From positions 62,001 to 126,000 of the forward strand of contig JBOHQX010000404.1 in NCBI GenBank assembly GCA_050732395.1: 64,000 bases of DNA. Direction: 5' to 3'. Made by a program: the position numbers and the translations under genes. Source of the stretch: JBIOXB01 sp050732395. Its GTDB lineage: Bacteria; Zhuqueibacterota; Zhuqueibacteria; Zhuqueibacterales; Zhuqueibacteraceae. The notes under the pieces were generated by a model. That model had not been told where the DNA came from and searched no databases. It was given only the letters and a program-made list of their open reading frames with translations. Below are positions 59,528-64,000 of this stretch, one piece after another (the first letter of the stretch is position 1; every line of letters starts with the position of its first letter).

Positions 59528-60535
59528 TTGCGTGGCGCCTTTTTTAGCACCAAGCCTTATGATCGCCAATTTTTCCCAGCGGCCAATCAAACACATCATC
59601 ATCAGCTCACCTTCTTCGAGCCCCGTTTGACCGAAGAAACCTGTGCGCTGGCGGCAAATTTCCCTTCTCTTTGTGCATTCGTCAACGATCAGCTCCACGC
59701 CGAAGTTTTAACCCAACTTACAAAACAAGGCACGCGTTTGCTTGCGTTGCGCAGCGCGGGTTTCAATCACGTTGATTTGGAGGCAGCGCACGATTTGGGA
59801 ATGACGGTCGTGCGCGTCCCGGCCTATTCACCCTACGCCGTTGCCGAACATACGGTGGGATTGATACTCGCACTCAATCGTAAGATTCATCGTGCCTATG
59901 CGCGCGTGCGCGAAGGCAATTTTGCATTGGAAGGACTGTTGGGTTTCGATTTGCACGGCCGTACCGTCGGCATTGTTGGCTCCGGAAAAATCGGGGCAGT
60001 GGTGGCAAAAATCATGTCGGGATTCGGCTGCCATTTGCTGGCGCACGATCCGTTTCCCAATCCAGAATGCACGGCACTGGGTGCACGATACTTGGGATTA
60101 CCCGAGTTACTGGAAAGGTCCGACATGGTGACGCTGCATTGTCCGCTCATGCCGGAAACGCATCATTTGATCAATGCGCAATCGCTCCAGCATTTCAAGC
60201 CGGGCGCGATGTTGGTCAACACCAGCCGCGGGGCATTGATTGATACGAGCGCTATCATTCAGGCCTTGAAATTCGGCAGAATCAGTGCACTGGGATTGGA
60301 TGTTTATGAAGAAGAAGCCGGCATATTCTTCGAAGACTTGTCAAATCGCCTGATTCAGGATGATGTCTTGGCGCGTTTGCCCACGTTTCCGAACGTGATT
60401 ATCACCGGCCATCAAGCGTTTTTCACCGACGAGGCGCTCACGAACATCGCGGAAACCACGCTGGCGAACATTACGGAATTTGAACAGACCGGGAAATGCA
60501 GGAATGCCGTGGCTGCAACGAAAGGAAAGAGCTAG
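59528..60535 (+). CDS. D-lactate dehydrogenase-type 2-hydroxyacid dehydrogenase
   Basis: 335 residues, TTG start five bases after AGGAGG (59517-59522). The Rossmann motif GIVGSGKIG and the catalytic Arg (NTSRGALID), Glu (DVYEEEAG) and His (ITGHQAFFT) of the D-isomer family are present. The sequence LRSAGFNHVDLEAAHDLGMTVVRVPAYSPYAVAEHTVGLIL and DVYEEEAGIFFEDLSN is that of fermentative D-lactate dehydrogenase (LdhA). It reduces pyruvate to D-lactate with NADH. An LdhA function is likely but another 2-ketoacid is possible. Confidence 0.88.
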   Translation: MRGAFFSTKPYDRQFFPAANQTHHHQLTFFEPRLTEETCALAANFPSLCAFVNDQLHAEVLTQLTKQGTRLLALRSAGFNHVDLEAAHDLGMTVVRVPAYSPYAVAEHTVGLILALNRKIHRAYARVREGNFALEGLLGFDLHGRTVGIVGSGKIGAVVAKIMSGFGCHLLAHDPFPNPECTALGARYLGLPELLERSDMVTLHCPLMPETHHLINAQSLQHFKPGAMLVNTSRGALIDTSAIIQALKFGRISALGLDVYEEEAGIFFEDLSNRLIQDDVLARLPTFPNVIITGHQAFFTDEALTNIAETTLANITEFEQTGKCRNAVAATKGKS

Positions 60536-60586
60536 TTGAGCAGAGCCGACGCAATACAGAGTTCATGAGCAAGCAGTCTCTTTCTT

Positions 60587-60643
60587 ACACGTCACACTTT
60601 ACACGTTACACGTTAGTCGTGTAACGTGTAAAGTGTAACGTGT
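60587..60643. terminator. Hairpin repeat, family A copy 2, between convergent genes
   Basis: Arms 60587-60612 and 60618-60643 (26 bases, one mismatch) with a five-base loop. It sits between the dehydrogenase gene ending at 60535 and the minus-strand DinB-fold gene, whose stop codon starts at the last base of the arm. It shares the core ACACTTTACACGTTACACG with the hairpin at 9607-9657. Its place suggests use as a bidirectional terminator. Confidence 0.75.
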
Positions 60644-61182
60644 CATGACACCGCCTGCTTAATCCTGCGAATCTGATTTAAATGCAGAATATCATGGCCG
60701 GCCAACATCTGGACGACTTTGCGAATGCTTTCCCGCCCGCGCTCGCTGTGCATGCCGGCGCGCTCCCATTGTTTGTCATCCAGAGCACGGATCAGTTTCA
60801 AATTACTGTTGCGAAGCACACGCAATTGGTCGAGTGCGTCAGCCGGATCGACGTCATTATATTTCAGCCGAGTCGCCCAAGCGTCCTGATCGATGCCTTG
60901 AAGTTCAGGCGAATCATGCGCGAGGATCATACGCATCCGAAATCCATAAACCAAATCCGAATCTGCAAGATGCTGGAGCACCTGCAGAATTGACCATTTG
61001 CCTGGCTTCTCCGGCCGTCGCAAAATCTCATCACGCCCTCCGGCCACCTCTTGCTGCATCGCCGCGACTTGTGCAGCCAGCACCTGCACCGGGTCGCGAT
61101 CGCCGAGCAACTCCAGCAAGCCTTTGATGTAGGCCTCCACTGCTGCTTTGGACGAGCCGGCAGGTATGGAAAAGACGGACAT
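60643..61182 (-). CDS. DinB-superfamily protein
   Basis: 179 residues, a four-helix bundle of the DinB/YfiT type. The three metal-binding His positions are seen in VLQHLADSD and AGHDILHLNQI. Members include bacillithiol- and mycothiol-linked S-transferases and many of unknown role. Start is MSVFSIPAG with GGGAGG upstream on the minus strand. Next to an AraC-MGMT fusion and DNA polymerase IV it may belong to a damage or detoxification group (inference). Confidence 0.85.
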   Translation of the reverse strand: MSVFSIPAGSSKAAVEAYIKGLLELLGDRDPVQVLAAQVAAMQQEVAGGRDEILRRPEKPGKWSILQVLQHLADSDLVYGFRMRMILAHDSPELQGIDQDAWATRLKYNDVDPADALDQLRVLRNSNLKLIRALDDKQWERAGMHSERGRESIRKVVQMLAGHDILHLNQIRRIKQAVS

Positions 61183-61313
61183 GGGGTAACCTCCCTGGTG
61201 GATGTAAAAAACTTATAGGCCCTCAAAAGGTGTTTACAACATTGCAGCGTTTTCGGATAGGTTCTAAGGCTTTTTGTGCTGCTGAAGCGCAAGCACGCGA
61301 CGCCACGGCGGAA

Positions 61314-62180
61314 TCAAATGCTCGCGTGCACCCTCGCCGCTTCCCAACCCAAAATCGCTTTCTTGCGCGCCGGACCGCCGCTATAATTGCCGATCTCCCC
61401 AGCTTTACGCACGACGCGGTGGCATGGTATGATGAATGAAATCGGATTGTTTGCCACGGCATTACCCACCGCGCGCGAAGCCTTGGGCACGTTCAAATAG
61501 TGAGCGAGGTCCTCATACGAAACGATCTGCCCCATGGGAATTTTCAACAGCGCTTCCCAGACTTTGATTTGAAAATTCGTGCCCTTGACGAAAAGATGCA
61601 AAGAGGCGGAAGCGTTTTCCCGTTCCTCGAAAAAAACTCTGCAGACGTAGGGCTGGGTCGATTCCTGCGCGTGTTGTAATCTGGCGCGTTGCCATTTTTT
61701 TCTGAGCAAAGCCAATGCTTCGCCGCGCTCGCCGTTCTTCACAAAATACAGACCGCAAATGCCCCGCGGCGTGATGGCCAGCAGACATTCCCCAAACGGA
61801 CTGGGATGAAAACCGTATTGAATGGCCAGGCCTGCACCCTCGTTTTTGAACTCGCCCGGCGTCACGGCCTCACAGGTCACGAATAGCTCATGCAGTCTTC
61901 CCGGGCTCGACAGGCCCGTTTCGTAAGTCACATCCAGTAAATTACTGGACTTTTCCAACAATTTTTTTGCATATTCCTTCGTCAGGAATTGCAGAAAGCG
62001 CTTGGGACTGATGCCAACCCACCGGCTGAACAGGCGTTGAAAATGGTGCTCGCTGAGATGGATGCTCGCGGCAATTTCTCCCAGGGCGGGCTGCCGGCGA
62101 AAGTTTTTTTCGATGAATAGAATGGCGCGTTCGACGCGCTGGTAATCGTCAGAAACTTCCATGTAATCTTGGGTCGTCAT
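61314..62180 (-). CDS. AraC-type regulator fused to O6-alkylguanine-DNA methyltransferase
   Basis: 288 residues. Residues about 12-110 are an AraC-type HTH domain (AILFIEKNFRRQPALGEIAASIHLSEHHFQRLFSRWVGISPKRF). The rest is MGMT: active Cys253 in IPCHRVVRK, with SRAVGNAVANNP and the Arg-finger region before it. This is Ada without its N-terminal phosphotriester domain and four-Cys zinc site, so it can repair O6-alkylguanine but has lost the usual methyl-phosphate sensing. The self-methylated Cys253 could act as the signal instead. It faces DNA polymerase IV across a shared control region. Confidence 0.9.
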   Translation of the reverse strand: MTTQDYMEVSDDYQRVERAILFIEKNFRRQPALGEIAASIHLSEHHFQRLFSRWVGISPKRFLQFLTKEYAKKLLEKSSNLLDVTYETGLSSPGRLHELFVTCEAVTPGEFKNEGAGLAIQYGFHPSPFGECLLAITPRGICGLYFVKNGERGEALALLRKKWQRARLQHAQESTQPYVCRVFFEERENASASLHLFVKGTNFQIKVWEALLKIPMGQIVSYEDLAHYLNVPKASRAVGNAVANNPISFIIPCHRVVRKAGEIGNYSGGPARKKAILGWEAARVHASI

Positions 62181-62628
62181 GATTGCACCTTTGTTTGAGT
62201 TGCGACAATATAACGAGCCACGACTACATTCGCCACCCGCTTCTTGCTGTCTTGAATCGCTCCGTTCTATGAGCTTAAAGGACCTAGCATAGAAGCAGGC
62301 AAATCATGGAAGACAAAATTATTTTTCAGATCATTTTGTCGTATATTATCACATCTTACTGATTCCGGCAATTGCAGGGCCCTTTCGAAGACGTTCTGCG
62401 TGCACCTGCGAAATCTGCGTCCCAAGTGCATTTTGCGGCAGGCTGATTCGCCGGAATGACCAGCCTAGCTTCCAAGTAACATGTCATGCAGGAGGCATCT
62501 TTTTCAGCACAAGCACGGTGCTCAATATCAAAAAGATCCTCCCAGGATGACATTATAATGTTACTTGCCGTACTAACTCTGTCAACCCGAGTCGGAAGCT
62601 GAATAGTTACCACAAATCGAGATCGAAA
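62181..62628. other. Intergenic region between divergent repair genes, 448 bases
   Basis: No gene seen. It must hold the promoters of both the AraC-MGMT gene and DNA polymerase IV. A MITE-like element lies at 62473-62567. I searched for a LexA-type palindrome and recognised none with confidence. Confidence 0.4.
62473..62567. mobile_element. Short MITE-like element related to 57578-57719
   Basis: Ends CAAGTAACAT (62473-62482) and ATGTTACTTG (62558-62567). Inside, GTCATGCAGGAGGCATCTTTTT faces AAAAAGATCCTCCCAGGATGACA in inverted order (given here as two separate arms), the same layout as the inner arms of the element at 57578-57719. 95 bases, no reading frame. Confidence 0.5.
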
Positions 62629-63891
62629 TTGGCAACGGGCAAAACTCACACCCGCTGGGTGCTGCATCTGGACATGGATGCTTTTTACGCCGCGGTGGAA
62701 GAGCTCGATCATCCCGCGTATCGAGGAAAGCCTTTGGTCGTTGGCGCTGATCCCAAAGGCGGGAGAGGGCGGGGCGTGGTCTCGACGGCGAATTATGCCG
62801 CGCGCAAGTTCGGCATTCATTCTGCACAACCGATTTCACAAGCGTATCGCCTGTGCCCCCAGGCAATCTTCGTTCCCGGCCGGCCGCAGCGTTACGGCGA
62901 AGTTTCCAAGCACGTGATGAAGATTTTGGCTGATTTTTCGCCGGTGCGGCAGCAAATCAGCATTGACGAAGCTTTCCTCGACGTTACCCAAACCGCGAAC
63001 GGCTTTGGCGGGCCGCGGTCTTTGGCGGAAAAACTCAAAGCGCGCATTCGCACCGAGACCGGATTGACCGCCTCGGTTGGCCTTGCCGCCAATATGTTCG
63101 TCGCGAAAGTCGCCTCCGATTTGCAAAAACCGGATGGTTTGACCATTTGCCAGCCAGGACAGGAAAAAGGATTCTTAGCGGCGTTGCCGATCAAAAAGCT
63201 GTGGGGTGTTGGCCCGAAAACCGAAGCCAGTCTGCGCACTTGCGGCTTCGTGACCATCGGCGATCTCGCAAAATGTCCGCAAGAAATTTTGATCAAAAAA
63301 ATGGGTAAATGGGGAGCGCATTTGTGGCAACTGACGAACGGTCTCGATGAGCGCGCGGTGCAAGACTGGGGCCCGCGCAAATCCATCAGCCAGGAGCACA
63401 CGTGGGACGAAGACGTCGGCGATCCGCAAATCGTCGAACGGCGCTTGTGGAAAATTGCGGACGACCTCAGCGGTTACATGCGTGCGGAGAAAATCAAGGG
63501 CCGCGTGCTCACGCTCAAGATTCGCCTCGAAGGATTCTTGACTTACACGCGCCGCCAGACGTTGGGTGCGCGCACGAATGACGCGGAGCACATGCGCGAG
63601 ACGGCCATCATGCTCTTTCGAAATTTTGACCGCGCGGGCAAGCGCGTACGACTGATCGGCATCAATATGTCGGATTTTGGTGCCCAAACAGGGGAGCAGT
63701 TACAGCTTTTTGCCGCCACTGCACAACAAAATCGCAAAGACAAAGTCGCACAACTGCTTGATCAGGTCCGTGAAAAATTCGGAGACGAGGCGGCGCAACG
63801 CGCGAGCCTGGCGGGAGAAAAGTCGCATCATTACCTGGGCGCGGAAGAAGTCATCAAACCTGGAAAATCATCGGATGCCGGCCCGGATTAG
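62629..63891 (+). CDS. dinB: DNA polymerase IV (Y-family)
   Basis: 420 residues, TTG start (weak ribosome site; no better start in frame). Palm-domain acids: Asp15 and Asp17 region in LHLDMDAFYAAVEE, and Asp-Glu in SIDEAFLDVTQT. The steric-gate and finger regions (VVSTANYAARKFGIHSAQP) and helix-hairpin-helix (LPIKKLWGVGPKTEASLRTCGF) follow, then the little-finger domain. It copies past damaged bases without proofreading. About 60 residues longer than E. coli DinB at the C-terminus, where a beta-clamp motif may sit (QLQLF near residue 363). Confidence 0.94.
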   Translation: MATGKTHTRWVLHLDMDAFYAAVEELDHPAYRGKPLVVGADPKGGRGRGVVSTANYAARKFGIHSAQPISQAYRLCPQAIFVPGRPQRYGEVSKHVMKILADFSPVRQQISIDEAFLDVTQTANGFGGPRSLAEKLKARIRTETGLTASVGLAANMFVAKVASDLQKPDGLTICQPGQEKGFLAALPIKKLWGVGPKTEASLRTCGFVTIGDLAKCPQEILIKKMGKWGAHLWQLTNGLDERAVQDWGPRKSISQEHTWDEDVGDPQIVERRLWKIADDLSGYMRAEKIKGRVLTLKIRLEGFLTYTRRQTLGARTNDAEHMRETAIMLFRNFDRAGKRVRLIGINMSDFGAQTGEQLQLFAATAQQNRKDKVAQLLDQVREKFGDEAAQRASLAGEKSHHYLGAEEVIKPGKSSDAGPD

Positions 63892-64000
63892 AGAGAATTG
63901 GCTTGCAAGCTCACGGCAACTTTGCTAATTTGAGCACGATGGGCCCGCAGCTTGCTTCCAGGTTTTGGGGATTGGCCCGACCATTATGTTAAAACGGGAG
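63892..64000. other. Window end, no gene seen
   Basis: 109 bases after the polymerase gene; too short to judge. No terminator hairpin is clear. Confidence 0.3.

Noticed and set aside
62356..62829. A 157-codon minus-strand frame overlapping the start of DNA polymerase IV.
   Set aside because: It crosses the MITE-like element and the polymerase N-terminus, and has no ribosome site or recognisable motif.
1..64000. Search for tRNA and rRNA genes in all gaps.
   Set aside because: No gap shows a tRNA-like T-loop with a matching acceptor stem, nor rRNA sequence; I cannot exclude one missed by eye.

Overview
The window reads as bacterial chromosome from a Gram-negative lineage, most likely in the Fibrobacterota-Chlorobiota-Bacteroidota (FCB) superphylum or a related candidate phylum such as KSB1 or Calditrichota. 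Support: two secreted proteins end in FlgD-like/type IX secretion (T9SS type A) C-terminal domains; the sigma factor is a short RpoD of about 286 residues without region 1.1, the size usual in FCB bacteria; TolC-type outer membrane proteins and lipoboxes are present; GatA/GatB amidotransferase genes are present. The phylum is an inference. Genes are mostly on the + strand, densely packed and often overlap by ATGA; TTG and GTG starts are frequent.

Region 1 (1-21659) is the most unusual part: a long, mostly co-directional cluster cut by the left edge. It holds two tandem MurG-like (COG4671-type) glycosyltransferases, three GT4-type glycosyltransferases, three aminoglycoside-phosphotransferase-fold kinases resembling maltokinases (one lacking the catalytic Asp), a DUF5666-like protein, two tandem ABC exporters, a beta-propeller phytase with a T9SS tail, an RpoD-like sigma factor, a sensor kinase with a large extracytoplasmic TPR-like region, its OmpR-type regulator, an HPr-kinase-like P-loop protein and a kelch lipoprotein. 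I read this as a candidate system for making, phosphorylating, exporting and sensing a glycoconjugate or glycosylated small molecule. The product is unknown.

Region 2 (21690-34849): an RtcB RNA ligase; a DUF5666 protein; a complete MacA-MacB-TolC-like tripartite exporter (24002-29589) whose adaptor carries twelve tandem hexapeptides before its membrane anchor; a degenerate orotate-phosphoribosyltransferase-like protein; an unknown protein; and a secreted GH-A-type glycosidase with a T9SS tail. Region 3 (35364-40986, minus strand) is a peptide-use block: OPT transporter, M20 hydrolase, M29 aminopeptidase and an overlapping M29 paralogue that has lost metal ligands.

Region 4 (41402-54794) is housekeeping: EcfT, TruA, a DUF4160/DUF2442 pair and a DUF2442 remnant, FSA-type transaldolase, PurB, PurC, phosphatidylserine decarboxylase and synthase, PurS, PurQ, DUF4321, two TatA proteins, GatA, GatB and a threonine synthase. 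Region 5 (55049-64000): a second MacAB-like set with an adaptor and two permeases but no ATPase, split by a four-helix-bundle (S23-type) gene and a MITE-like element; a D-lactate dehydrogenase-type enzyme; then a DinB-fold protein, an AraC-MGMT fusion and DNA polymerase IV.

Intergenic regions carry several hairpin-forming repeats, including one family present at 9607-9657 and 60587-60643 with a half copy at 35308-35322, MITE-like elements at 57578-57719 and 62473-62567, and two strong hairpins between convergent genes (29611-29695, 34484-34527). I found no tRNA, rRNA, CRISPR array, transposase or phage gene.
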